A DNA stretch of 64,000 bases from Platanthera guangdongensis (Eukaryota; Streptophyta; Magnoliopsida; Asparagales; Orchidaceae): NCBI GenBank assembly GCA_039583875.1, contig CM077150.1:45549261-45613260 (forward strand), written 5' to 3'. A model generated the notes under the pieces. It saw nothing but the letters and a program-made list of their open reading frames with translations, was not told the origin of the DNA and did not search any database. Both the position numbers and the translations under genes were made by a program. How positions within the stretch are numbered: the stretch's first letter is position 1; the number at the start of each line of letters is the position of its first letter. Positions 31,338-43,703 of the stretch are shown in pieces.

Positions 31338-32123
31338 TGTTATGTAATCGGACCGAGTACCGCGGTAACGCAACAGAATATATTAATCGAGCAAAACGAT
31401 CAACAAAATATAAACAGAGCGAGATTTCAAGCACACAGACGACAAAAGAATATACATGGTTCGGGGTGGAGCTGCTATGTCTATGGGGAGAGCACGCTGG
31501 AAAAGATCCACTATAAAATGAGTAGTTACAGATTACAACAGAGACCGTATGGTCGAGCAATAGAGAGAAAACTGAAAAAAGCTGAAAACGGACTGTCACC
31601 AATCCGACAACGATGTTGCCAGGCGACAGTGGTACTGTTCTTCTTATTCACGGGAATCGTTGCCTGGTCTGCACGCCTGAAGCCAATCCCGCCAGGTTTG
31701 GCCGCATGAGCTACCGAACGCCTGGAGCCAACTGCTGTAGGCCGTCTACCTGGATGTAGCCTTACCCGATGTCGATCCGACTGGATCTGACCGGACGCCG
31801 CCTCCGTTAGGTCTACCTGGATCACCTCCTCTTGTCGTAGAACGCCTGCCGCCGCCGCCGCGCCTGAGATTGGACTGCCAGAAACCCTATTCCTCGTTTC
31901 TTAGATCTCACAGATTTGGATGACTCTCAATTTCAGATTAAGGATCACCCCCATCCTCCTCTTATAACAACAAAGATGATCAATAGTTGTTAGTTCTGGC
32001 AAACACAAAAGGGGAAGGCCAGCCCGGAGATTTATTTTCCCATAATGATATTCCTAAAATTGATTCAGCCCGAATTAGGAATAGAGAACTCCCACGGAAA
32101 GGTGAGGTGACATGATCTTAACA
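31338..32123 (-). repeat. 5' LTR of copia K (786 bp, upper end inferred)
   Basis: In element orientation it ends ATTACATAACA at 31338 before the primer site. The start is placed at TGTTAAGATCATG (32123) by terminal symmetry with the end (TGTTA/TAACA). The outer flank is GTATA. Confidence 0.7.
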
Positions 32124-32552
32124 GTATATATGCATGCAATAGGTTCAGGGCTCCACCCATATCAATTATTTAATATAGCTTAAAATAAATATGGCTGTTG
32201 GGATTCCCCCTGAAATTTCTGAGTCAAAACGAGAAGATTTCGACAAAAGACTGGAACGGGAGCCAACCCGACCAAACGAGCTGCACACACTATGCTACAC
32301 TCATCCGCTTAAAGGGTTTGGGATCGCTCTGAGAGGAAGATGGAACCAGCGCGCAAGCATGCACACAAGTTCCACGCACAAGTGCACACATGCCATGTAC
32401 GCACATACAAACAACAATGCAGGTCACAGTGGGCACGCTGCACACGCAGTAGTACGCGGCCCGAGCGCGTAGGAGTTGCGCATGCGGCGACACTCGCACG
32501 CACACATGACCGTAACGTGCAGCACAATGCGTGCCCCATCGGAGCGCATGCG
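32124..32552. other. non-coding DNA between K and gypsy F, alternating purine-pyrimidine
   Basis: No gene or known element recognised. From ~32340 it is rich in alternating GCAC/TGCA/CGCG stretches (e.g. GCATGCGCGCAA at the F target). A possible LTR start (TGTTGGGATTCCCCC) is seen at 32194. Its continuation lies beyond F, from 53534. Confidence 0.5.
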
Positions 32553-32557
32553 CGCAA
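32553..32557. repeat. target site duplication CGCAA of gypsy F
   Basis: CGCAA here and at 53529-53533, directly outside the two F LTRs. A perfect 5-bp match proves that F is one insertion spanning 21 kb. Confidence 0.93.
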
Positions 32558-34596
32558 TGTAACATCCCCTATCCTTTGCATAGCATATAGCAGTAGGTCC
32601 GGCCGAGCCCGACGCCATATACCACAGACAGACCGGAAGGTTACGCAATGGAAACCATCCTGCCAATAACCAACGTCCTACACATAGTACAATCTAGCGG
32701 AAGCAATTTAAAAGTTGCAAATAGAGAACCCAACCAACAGCATGAATGTCTACTACAAAAACCCAACAATAATGAACGTACAAATACACAAGTACTTGGC
32801 CTTATGGCCTTATAATAGTTTGCTCAAATATAAGTGTCTTCCAAACATCGGCATGCAGGCTAGTCATACATGAGAATAAAAGAAAACACTCAAAATTAGG
32901 CCAACAAGGGCCGGCTCAGCAACAAGGGCGCTTGCCCGCTATTTTCCACTCGGCTCCACAGCACCTGCAAGCAATAATCCACCATAGCGGTGGCAAACAA
33001 AAGCAACGGTCAGCTAAGCTGACAAAATTATAATGACCCTGCCCCTAAACTCGGGGCGACGATGCTCCATCCCTGCACATTCTAGGTGAGCCCGGTCAAA
33101 GTCCGCGGTCTCACCACCGCCCCTTGGATGATAATTTCTCATGAGCATTTTGGTATTTCCGGCAGCAGTAAAGTCAATTTAATCCATAGACCGCCTAAGA
33201 CCCTCCATCTATGCCAACAACAAGTCCCACGTACTTTAGGTCGCTTGTACCGAATGACATAGAGCGGGTACGGTTCCGCCTAACCCGTTGCTCACACCGC
33301 AACGTCAATTTAAGCCATATGCGCGGGTCAAGCTTTCCCGAGTCCCAAATCAATCACACACATTACATAACCCAGTTATGTACAAGTTGGCTCTCAGGAC
33401 ACCAAGTTGGTAGAATCACGCATCTGCCCAGTTTTCCGGGTGCACCTTGGAGTTAGTCCCCAAGGATCCCTGTTGCAATCTACCGCCTAGAAAACCAGAA
33501 AAACAATCATCTGCGCGGAGTCTTCTCCGACCATTCATGCAATGCAACATCACCGATCCAGACCAACTTGTCTGGGTAGGCTTCACACATCATGCCTATG
33601 TCCGTTTCTCGATTACAGACTCTACATGCAAAACAACGGGGACTATTCATGTCTACCCGAGGGAACACCTCACACTTACCGCAAACTCGCGAGAGCGGGC
33701 TTCCTATGCAAGGGAAAAGAGGACTTCACATGTCCAAGATGAGAATTGTTACCCTAACATTCCTCTTTGGCACCATGAAGATCTATGCGGATGAAAAGCA
33801 CCGTAATGTCCTCGCCTCCGTAGATCCGAACTTGGCTTGCGATTTGGGGCTCCGAAGCTCCACCGGCTGCCGGATCTCTCTTCCTTCTCCTTCCTTGCTC
33901 TCCCCTCTCTCTAGAACTTTAGAAATAAATGGTTTGAAAGAAATGAAGGCATCCAAACACTATTCCCGGGTATAAACCCAACAAGGACAGCCCTGAGCCG
34001 TTGGATCCCAAAATAAGGAAACGGACGACAACGATTCGCACTTAAAATCCAAAACATGGGCCGAACACGGCTTGTGACACGCCAGTGTCCAAGGCCGTGT
34101 GCCCCATTCGATGCCGAAACCATTGCATCCTGAAATGTACATGGGCTCTCGACACGCCCGTGTCAGGATTGACATGCCCGTGTCATCCAATACACACCCG
34201 TGTCATCCAGTACACACCCGTGTAGCTGGGAGTGTTCCTCCATCGACACAAGACCAACACCAACCCGAGGAGAACATGGGTATTCGATATGCCCGTGTCC
34301 CATTTGACACGCCCGTATCAAACCCAAACATGCCTGGGCTCCATGCCGTATTTCTCCCCGAACATAACTCGACCAACTACCCGAGTAGGACATGACCTGG
34401 GACACGCCCATGTCTCAGGCCGTGTTTGCTGTTTGACGATCGTCGACTGCAATTTCGTCGACCACACGACCACCGTCAAACCCGAGCATGATATAGCCCT
34501 GAGACACGCCCGTGTCCCAGGTCGTATGACCCCTACCAAGTTCCAAACTTGGATCTAAACGCTACATATCACTCTTTTGAGTTTCGGGGCGCTACA
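32558..34596 (-). repeat. 3' LTR of gypsy F (2039 bp)
   Basis: In element orientation runs from TGTAGCGCCCCGAAACTC at 34596 to GGGGATGTTACA at 32558. It is highly similar over its whole length to 51440-53528. The palindrome array with CACGCCCGTG cores lies at 34060-34530. Confidence 0.95.
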
Positions 34597-34612
34597 ACTC
34601 TCTACCTCTTAA
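34597..34612 (-). other. polypurine tract of gypsy F
   Basis: The minus strand reads TTAAGAGGTAGAGAGT before the LTR. One T interrupts the purine run that is unbroken in E. Confidence 0.75.
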
Positions 34613-34658
34613 AAACATTTTGTCCCGAAATTATAGAAAGGAAAGATATAAACAAAAC

Positions 34659-36980
34659 TTAAACGGAACCTGTGTGGAATAACTCTGGGTACTCCTCAAG
34701 CATGGTCTGCTCTTGCTCCCATGAGAGCTCCTCTCGACCGCAGTTGTCCCAACGGACCTTGACCATCCTGATTTCCTTGTTACGCAATCGCTTGACTTCT
34801 GAGTCCTCAATGCAAATGGGCTTGACCTTCATCATCAACCTGTTATCGACCGGCACTTGATCGACCACAAGCACTTGTGAAGGCTTGTCCACCGCCTTCT
34901 GCATCACCGATATATGGAATATATCGTATAGACAACTTAGCTCCACTTAGAGCTTCAATCGATAAGCTGCTTTGTTAATCTGCTCCAGAACCTCAAACGG
35001 TCCAAGGTACCTCAGGCTTAGCTTCTTCAAGCGCCGTACCCGCGAGACACCCTTGAACGACTTAATCTTCAAGTACACATAGTCGCCAACAGCGAACTCC
35101 ACGTTCCTATGCTTGGCGTTATAGTACTTAGCTTGCCGGTCCTGAGCGATTAGCAAACTTTCTCAAATCATTCGAACCAATGACGTTGCATCTTCCACCT
35201 CTTACCGCTTGTACAGCTTTGACTCACCCGTTTCCAACCACGATAACGGTCTGCGACATCTTCTACCATAAAGGGCCTCAAAGGGTGCCATTTGTATGCT
35301 CGCCTGGTAGCTATTGTTGTAAGCGAATTCCACCAAGTATAGGTGATCTTCCAACTGCTTCCCGAAATCCAGAACGTACATGTGAAGCATATCTTCCATC
35401 GTCATGTTGACCCTCTCGGTCTGACCATCCATATGCGGATGAAAGGCTGTGCTGAAACTCAACTTTGTTCCCAACATCTACTGCACCAACCTCCAATCAT
35501 TGGACGTGAACCGCCCATCTCGGTCACTCACGATGCTGCGGGGCATGCTGTGAAGCCGCGCAATATTATCCATATATAAATTTGCCAATTTCTCCACAAA
35601 ATCATCCTTTCTATACGGAATGAAGTGCGACACTTTCGTCAAACGATCTACGACCACCCAGATGGCGTCGTTTCCCTTCTGCGACCTTGGCAAACCATGC
35701 ACAAAGTCCGCAGTAATGTCGTCGAACTTCCACTCCGGAATAGGCAAGGACTTCAAGAATCCTCCAGGCTTCTGGCACTCTGCCTTCACTAAGGCGCATG
35801 TTTGACACTTCGCCATGTACAATGCCACATCATTCTTAAGTCCTGGCCACCAGAGCAATTTCTTCATATCACGGTACATCTTCGTGCTTCCCGGGTGAAT
35901 CAAGTACTTGGTATAATGAGCCTCGTACATCAATTCCACCTGCAGTTTACCTACATTCGGGAAGCACAAACGACTGTCCTTCCATAACAATCCATCCACA
36001 ACTTCAAATTGGGAATTTGACCCATCCAAAGCCTCAACCATGATTTGCTTCATGTGGCCATCCAAATCCAAAGCATGCTGAATCCGATCAGCCAGCTCAC
36101 ACTGAACTTCAGTCCAGTTCAATAGCGCTCCGACACTAGTCTGTTTGTCTACACAAGAGATCTCCAACGCCTCCAACTCCCGAACCAAACACTCGTCATG
36201 AATCGACATCCAGTTGGCTTGAGCTGGGGCCCTGTGACTCAACGCATCCGCAACCGCATTGCCTTTCCCAGGAACATAATGAATCTTGAATGTGTAGTCC
36301 CCCAAGAACTCATCCATCTCCACTGTCGTATGTTCAGATCCTTCTGATCCAACACGTACTTCAGGCTCTTGTGGTCGGTCTAGATATTGAACCTCACCCT
36401 GTACAAGTAATGTCTCCACAGCTTCAGGGCAAATATCACGACCACTAACTCCAAGTCATGGACTGGATAGTTCTTCTCATGCACCTTCAGCTGACGCGAG
36501 CCATAAGCTATCACACTTCCGTGCTGCAGTAGAACAAAACCCAATCCACTTCCCGAAGCATCACGTAGATTTCAAAGCCTTCGGTCCTACTCGCAAACTC
36601 AGCACAAGCGCCATGGTCAACCGAATCTTCATATTCTCGAAAGCTCGGGCGCACTCCGACGTCCAAACAAACTTCTGCTCTTTACTCGCCAGAGTCGTGA
36701 GGGGTAACGCTATCCGCAAGAAGTTCTCCACGAAGCGCCTGTAATAGCCGGCAAACCCCAAAAAACTCCGGACTTCCGCTACTGTAGACAGCACAGGCCA
36801 CTCTCGTATAACAACAATCTTCGCCGGATCTACTGCAATTCCCTCTCTACTGACTATGTGACCAAGGAACAGTACTGAGGACAACCAAAACTTACATTTG
36901 GAGAACTTGGCGTACAGTTGATTCCTCCTCAGCGTCTCCAACACCAAATGTAGATGCTTAAAGTGATCCTCCTCACTCTG
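34659..36980 (-). pseudogene. pol: Pol C-terminal part of gypsy F: RT end, RNase H, integrase, chromodomain
   Basis: Continues RT right after the C insertion with [31 protein letters not shown], then [18 protein letters not shown] and a frame-broken RNase H (36430-36600). Integrase (35478-36419) shows AHYTKYLIHPGSTKMYRD, CQTC, the first Asp in ITADFVHGLP, and SDRDGRF. The GQTERVN motif is in another frame at 35202-35477. The last part has LKLSLRYLGPFEVLEQI and a chromodomain-like tail (KRLRNKEIRMVKVRWDN...SWEQEQTMLEEYPELF), which in chromoviruses targets heterochromatin. Several stops and frameshifts. Confidence 0.92.
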
Positions 36981-36981
36981 C

Positions 36982-36986
36982 GAGTA
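36982..36986. repeat. target site duplication GAGTA of Sirevirus C
   Basis: GAGTA at 36982-36986 and 47477-47481 directly flanks the LTRs of C. The host codons of F RT read across after removing one copy. Confidence 0.95.
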
Positions 36987-37727
36987 TGTTGGGTACATTG
37001 GAATAGGTGTATCAGATTTGGAGAAGCCTCACCTAACTTAATGATATTCATCAAGGTGTATTTGATGTGGTGTTGAGTTTCCATGTGCAGGTTAAGGAAA
37101 TGAAAGAAAATTTTCTAAGTATAAGTGTCGACACTTGAGAAGCATTGTGTCGACACATGGGAAAGGCTGTGTCGACACTAAGAGTCAGTTTGTGTCGACA
37201 CACAGAACTTGTGTCGACACACAGAGATTCTGTCGACAAAGACTGTGTCGACACCAGGAGACAGTTTATGTCGACACGCAGAACTTGTGTCGACACACAG
37301 AGATTCTGTCGACAAAGACTGTGTCGACACCAGGAGACAGTTTGTGTCAACACACAGGACATGTGTTGACACACAGAGATTCAGTCGACAACAACTGTGT
37401 CGACACACAGGACTTATGTCGACACAAATAAAGCTCAGTCAACAAAAATTGTGTCGACACACAGGACTTGTGTTGACACACACCAGATTTTTTGTTGAAG
37501 TCAACTATGTCAAGACAATAAGTGATTGTGTCGACACATAGGATTTGTGTCGATATATTTTGCAAAAGCTATGTCGAGAAGATAGAGAAGTGTTGTGAAC
37601 TGTGCTGTGTTAATTGCTGAATAATCGGTGATCTAACAGTAAAAAATATTATCTGCCTTAATGAAAAAGAATTGAACCTATTCACCCCCCTCTGAGTGTT
37701 TAGGTCATCTTGAAACCAATTCTTTCA
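36987..37727 (+). repeat. 5' LTR of Sirevirus C (741 bp)
   Basis: Runs from TGTTGGGTACATTGG to CCAATTCTTTCA. Holds about 11 exact GTGTCGACAC copies and many decayed ones at 37123-37560, with a ~76-bp higher-order repeat (units near 37193, 37268, 37344). Unlike A it shows no clear TATA box after the array. The run before the end is only 6 C. Confidence 0.95.
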
Positions 37728-37729
37728 AG

Positions 37730-37741
37730 TGGTATCAGAGG
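37730..37741 (+). other. primer binding site of Sirevirus C
   Basis: TGGTATCAGAGG, tRNA-iMet type, two bases after the LTR. Confidence 0.9.
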
Positions 37742-37806
37742 GAGGTTACTCAAGAAAAGACTTAACAGTCTGAGTTGATCTGTAAGGCAGTTAACAATTA
37801 AACAAA

Positions 37807-40054
37807 ATGGGTTCAGGAGAAAATCACAAGGAACTTGGATCCATGAAATTACCTATCTATAGGAAAGAAATTTTTGGTATTTGGAAAGAGAGAGTCAGGT
37901 TGTTTATGGAAGCATCTGACCCAAGAATCTATACTACAGTTAAAAAAGGGCCATTCATTCCCATGAAAATCTCAGTTCTTGATGTAAATCTTAGGACTCC
38001 AAAAGATTATTCTGAAATGACAAAGGATGAGATCAACTTAGCTACTATGGATAAGAGAGCACAGAACATAATAGTTAGTGCTATAGATGACTCAAAATTC
38101 CAAAACTTGATTCACTGCAAAACCTCCAAGGAGATGTGGGACACCTTGATTGTCTACATGGAGGGATCAGAAGAAGTGAGAGAGGATAGGAAGTCTATGC
38201 TTAATCAGGAATATGAAAGTTTTAGACAAGCCAAAATAGACAGCATAACTGAGTGTTACAAGAAGTTTTTCAGAATAGTCAATGAGAATGTCATATGGAA
38301 GTGTTTTTAGCACATATGAGCTCAATGATAAGTTTCTTAGATCTCTAACCAAGGATTGAGATACTAAAATATGTGCCATCAGAGAGGTGTCCAGGCTTGC
38401 AGATACACCTCCACCAACTCTATTTGGAAAACTATTATCCTATGAGATGCAGCTCACTATTATAAAGGAGGAGGAGAAAAGCAATAAGTCTGAATACAGA
38501 GAGAAGTCAGTTTCCTTCAAGGTTTAAGCTACAAAGAAGGATAAGAGGATGTCTCCATCACCTCCTAAGAAAGCTGCTGAAGTCATCTCAGAAAATTCTG
38601 ACAATCACACATCAGACAGCCTTAATTCTGATGAAAACTTTGCTGCTTTCACAAGGCAATTTCAAAGATTCTTAAAGAAAAAATAGTGGAGATCCAAGCC
38701 ATCCTCCTCACAGTCCAAGGATGATTATTATTAGATAAGGAAATCTTCAAGAAAGGACAGGTATGACACTAAACCTAGTAAATTAACTTCTACTAAGATT
38801 GTTTGCTATTGTTGCAACATGCCTGGACATGTAGTTGCTGACTGTCCTGATAAAAGAAAGGAATCAAATGACAAGAAAAAACTGCAAAACAAGGGAAAGT
38901 AGGAGAGATCCTTTGTTGCAAAGAAGGAGAAAAGCTGGACTGATTCCTAATCATCAGATTCTAAAGCTGAGATTGAAGCTGAAGCCTACATTGGACTATT
39001 TACAACTGAAGATGATTCAAAGGAGACAAAAGTCTTACAAATGCTGGATTCTATCTATGGGTTTGATCTTCATTGCAAAGGGCTGATGGCTATATCCGAA
39101 GAAGATCAGTGCCAGGATCAGCCTGGTCCAGTAAGGTAAATAACCTTTCATCAGTTTCTGATTATTATACTGGATCAGAATCAGAAGCATCTGCATCAAG
39201 AGATTTGGATGGTTCAGAATCTGAAGGGGATGTTCATCAACTTATTGATGAGTATGGTGATCTGTTGCATGCACTTAAGAGAAGCAGAAACCTTGTCAAA
39301 AACCAGGCTAAGGATATTGCTGCTCTTAAGTTAGCTGCATCTGATTCAGAAAAATTACTGGATCAGAAGATTAATGAGATTGCCAAGCTGAAAAATATAA
39401 CTTCTATTCAGATGGGAACAATTACATTCAAAAAATGATCAGATCAAGAGTCTGGAAGTCACACTACGAAGAGAAAAGGAACTTATGGCTAAATTCTCAA
39501 AGCCAAAGTCCGTCTTACCTTTGATTGATGACTTCATTCACCAAAAGGGTAAGACAGGATTAGGTTTCATGGGAAGAACTAGGGCAGCTAATTCCAAAAG
39601 AAAAGGCAGAGCCCCATTTCAGCCACTAGCCTTCAAACCCCCTATTTCCTTTAGGAAAGTGATGCAACCCATTAACAGGTATGACCATGACATTACACAT
39701 GGTCACAGTAAACCTGGTATTCTGAATGACAAGGGTGCAAATGTCAATAGGGCAGCTCATGTACAAACACACCATGTTCTTTAGGAATCATTAGTATTTG
39801 ATGCACCAGCCCCAGCACTAAACAAAAGGACTGCTGATAGCAGGCCTGTTAAGACTGTATCTAAAAGAAGATACAATAGATATGAGTGCTGGTGCTATGC
39901 CAAGATTGGGCATTATGCCATAGATTGTTGGCACAACATCAGTGTCAGGAAAAATGTCAGCTTACCTGTTAGGAAGACTGTAGGGAAATCAGTTAAGTTT
40001 CAGTTTAATCTAAACCTAGAACCCAATAATTATTGGGGTTCTAAGGTAAAATAA
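37807..40054 (+). pseudogene. gag: Gag of Sirevirus C
   Basis: Starts MGSGENHKELGSMKLP at the ATG ~65 nt after the primer site. The first 160 codons match A Gag closely, then a frameshift occurs near 38285. Stops follow: TGA near 38358, TAA near 38526, TAGs near 38685 and 38734, and further ones. The first knuckle (VCYCCNMPGHVVADC) is intact at ~38800-38850; the second reads CWCYAKIGHYAIDC, losing a Cys. Ends with GSKVK and TAA (40052-40054), in frame with pol. Confidence 0.93.
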
Positions 40055-43000
40055 TTATATTTGATGTAGGTGAGTCCAAGTGACCATACCCAAATATGGT
40101 ACTTGGACAGTGGTTGTTCCAGGCACATGACTGGAACAAGAAGGATGCTGAAAGACTACTCACCCATAGAGAATGGACCCAAAGTGATCTTTGGTGGATC
40201 TGAAAAGGGGATCATCAATGTGTTTGGTAACATTTCCAATGACTCAATTACTATCACCCAAGTGTATTATGTGAAAGGTTTGAAACAAAACCTAATAAGC
40301 ATAAGCCAACTGAGTGATCTTGGTTATGACACTTCATTTATTAAGAATGGATGTCAGATTAGAAGGACAAGTGATCAAGAGGTCATATTGTCATGTTATA
40401 AAAAAAGAATGTTTATTGTCTCAGTTTTGATTGTGAGAATAAGAACTCTCCTATATGTTTAGTTGCAAATGAGAAAGCATCTCATTGTGTCAAATGACAT
40501 AAGTGGCTAGCTCACCTTAACTATAAGACTATAGGCCAACTCTATAGCATGGAGTTAGTGAGGAATGCTCCTCAGTTCAAGTGCATAAAAGAGGGTGTAT
40601 GTTCAACTTGCCAAAAGGGCAAACATACCAGGACCTCTTTTCATGGACATGATACCAAAGATTCTATGAGGAGTTTGTAGCTCATGCATATGGATCTATT
40701 TGGTCCTATGCCAGTTCATAGTCTAAATAGGAAAGTCTATACACTTGTAGTTATGGATGACTATTCTAGATTTACTTGGGTTTTCTTCCTGAGGCAGAAA
40801 TCTGAAACCCCTACTATCTTCCACAATTTTGTTAGGCAAATTTAGAATGAACTTAACAGTTCAATGGTCAAAATCAGAAGTGACCATGAGACTGAATTTC
40901 AGTCTGAATGCATGACATGATTTTGTGAAGAACTAGGGATTCATCAAGAGTTCTCCTCACCTAGAACTCCTCAGCAAAATGGTATTGCTGAAATAAGAAT
41001 ATGACTCTTATTGAGGCTAGTAAAACACTACTAAGTGACACTTCTCTCCCAGAATATTTCTATGCTGAGGCAGTAAACAATGCATATCATATTCTCAATA
41101 GAGCATCCATCACTAAAAGTCATAAAAAGACACCCAATGAGATTATGAAATACAGAAAACCAAACATATCCTATTTTAGGATCTTTAGTAGCAAGTGTTA
41201 TGTACTTAATAATGATAAGTCTTATTTAACTAAGTTTGCTGCCAAATCCCAAGAAGGGATATTTGTTGGGTACAACAACAATAGTAGAGCTTACAGGGTC
41301 TATAACTTGACTACCCAAGTTGTATAAGAATCTGTTCATATAGTCTTTGATGAAACTGAACTAATCAACTGTGAGCAGTCTAGTGTATCTTGTAGCTCTA
41401 TAGGTTTGAAGGAAAAGATGGATAAGGTAACCATTAATGAAGACCAACCTGCAAGGCAGGATGAAGAAATTGATGAGTGCTGTCCAGGGGGAGTACAAGA
41501 CCCTCAAGTTGATGAAGAGGACAATGAAGTACATCATGTTGAAGAGATTGGAGAAAATCAAGGTGTAGATGGATTACCTCCAGTAACAAGGCATCTAAAG
41601 GATCATCCAACACACCAAATTATTGGTGATCCAAGACATGGTGTCCAGACAAGGAGCAGGAACATGAACACAGTTCTTTGCTCAAGTTTCCTGTCCCAAA
41701 TTGAACCCAAGAAATTTGAAGAAGCCATATGAGACCCAAACTGGATTGATGCAATGCAGGAGGAGCTGAATCAATTCAAAAGATGTAAAGTATGAGAGCT
41801 GGTTCCTAAACCAAAGGATCATAATGTCATAGGGACTAAGTGGATCTACACGAAAAAGCTAGATGAAAATGATATCAGAGTCAAAAATAAAGCAAGACCG
41901 GTAGCAAAAGGCTACAGACGGGAAGAGGGAATTGACTTTGACCAGACATTTACTCCAGTGGCAAGGCTGGAAGCAATAAGACTATTCCTTGCCTATGCAG
42001 CATACCAAGGGTTCAAGGTATTCCAGATGGATGTCAAGTCAGCATTTTTAAATGGTGACTTAAAAGAGAAAGTGTATGTTGAACAACCCTCAGGTTTTGT
42101 AGATTCTCTCTATCCTAAGTATGTCTATAGGATTAAGAAAGCACTATATGGTTTGAAAGAAGCCCCTATGGCTTGGTATGAAACCATGTCTACATTCCTC
42201 ATTGAGAACAAATTCTCAAGGGGGAAAATAGACAAAACTCTATTCCTTAGGGAATCAAAAGGCAAGATGATCTTAGTCCATATATATGTTGATGACATTA
42301 TCTTTGGATCAACAGAAAACAACCTTTGTAGAAAGTTTGCCAAACTTATGCAAGGGAAGTTTGAGATGAGCAGTATGAGTGAACTAAAATTCTTCTTGGG
42401 ACTCCAAGTTAGACAGACTGATGATGGCTTGTCCATATCTCAGTCTAAGTTCACCAAAGAGTTGATTAAAAAGTATGGCATGGAGAGAACTCCAATGGGG
42501 TCAAGTTTTCCTATAGGCAAAGATGATGCAGGGAAACTTGTAGATGAGTCTTTGTATAGAGGGATAATTGGCTCCTTTTATACTTAACTGCTAGTAGACC
42601 ACACATCATGTATGTTACATGTGTCTGTGTTAGGTATCAAGTCTGCCCTAAAGAGTCTCATTATACCGCAGTCAAAAGAATTTTGAGATATCTTAAGGGA
42701 ACACCAAATCTTGGCCTTTGGTACCTTAGGAATAGAGATTTTCTACTAACTAGGTATTCAGCTGCAGACTTTGCAGGATGCAAAGAAGACAGGAAAAGTA
42801 CAACTGGCACATGTCAGTTTTTAGGTGGAAGATTGGTGTCTTAGAGCAGTAAAAAGCAGACAAGTGTGACTATTTCCACTACTGAGTCTGAATATGTTGC
42901 TACAGGCAGCTGCTGTGCTCAGCTATTATGGATTCAACATCAACTTGAAGATTATGGAATCCAGGTAAGTAGAACTCTATTATTTTGTGATTCTACTAGT

Positions 43001-43222
43001 GCCATTTATATTGCTAGAAATCCTGTTACACATACCATAACTAAGCACATAGACATAAGATTTCATTTCCTTAGAGATCATGTTGAAAAGGAAGATATAA
43101 GTTTAGAATTTGTCAATACAAATTTTCAAATTGCTGACATGTTCACCAAACCATTGGATAAAACTATATTCAATTATTTTAAAATTGAATTAGGCATGCT
43201 GAACATAGATAAGAATGACAAA
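40055..43222 (+). pseudogene. pol: Pol of Sirevirus C
   Basis: Protease [15 protein letters not shown] at ~40100, frameshift near 40410, pre-integrase ([19 protein letters not shown]), integrase core ([12 protein letters not shown], then a degenerated SDHETEF), stops near 40678, 40842 and 40918, and loss of ERKNR near 40994. The hinge holds CCAGGGGGAG. RT begins ~41740, with a Cys/Trp region changed to a stop near 41794. Domain [11 protein letters not shown] and intact YVDD (~42288), then a small deletion before RTPMGSS and a frameshift near 42578. RNase H and ADMFTKPL survive. Not functional. Confidence 0.93.
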
Positions 43223-43257
43223 TTTGACTCAGTAAATGTGTGTCAACACTTAAATAC

Positions 43258-43625
43258 AAAGGTGTCGACACTTAGTAGATGGTGTTGACACATAAGAAAA
43301 TTCTGTCGACACATCCAGAAGATTGCATCGACACTTAGAATTTTGTGTCGACACATAGCTATCCTGACACTTAAATGTTGGTGTCGACACATACAGTCAT
43401 TTATGTCGACACACAGAGTTTAGTGTAAGCTCTTAAGATTATTTGTGTCGACACATCGCAGTTGGTGTCGACACATAGAATAGTAATTCTCTGTCGAGAC
43501 TTTAATAGTCTGTGTCGACACAATTCTAACAGTGTCGACACAATAGGTTTATTTCAACCCACGTTTTGACCTTCTTTATTTATAAACATATAAATAGGTG
43601 GACGTAAACCCCTGTCGACTTCACT
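43258..43625. repeat. palindrome array between pol and third ORF, copy C
   Basis: About seven exact GTGTCGACAC copies plus decayed ones (GTGTTGACAC, GCATCGACAC, ATGTCGACAC) in ~370 bp. Same location as in A and B. Confidence 0.93.
43589..43598 (+). promoter_or_regulatory. TATA box before third ORF, copy C
   Basis: TATAAATAGG, 106 nt before the third-ORF ATG, identical to A and B. It is preserved although this element's coding regions have decayed. Confidence 0.6.
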
Positions 43626-43703
43626 CTCAACATTCTCGAGACCTAATCCTTTGTGTCGATAGACCTTCATCTCTTTTCTCTATCTCTCTCTCTCTCATCC
43701 ATC

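Larger units (their letters stand above)
29177..32123 (-). mobile_element. Tork-like Ty1/copia element K (5' LTR, gag, protease, integrase)
   Basis: Minus strand: 5' LTR 31338-32123, primer site, gag, protease, integrase. RT and RNase H are absent because J is inserted into the integrase-RT region at 29176/29177 and the rest is not in the window. Protein motifs (KFEISKCDGKIDFGLWQKRIK, GHMSERGLLELHKKGLL) fit the Tork/Tnt1-like branch. Confidence 0.87.
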
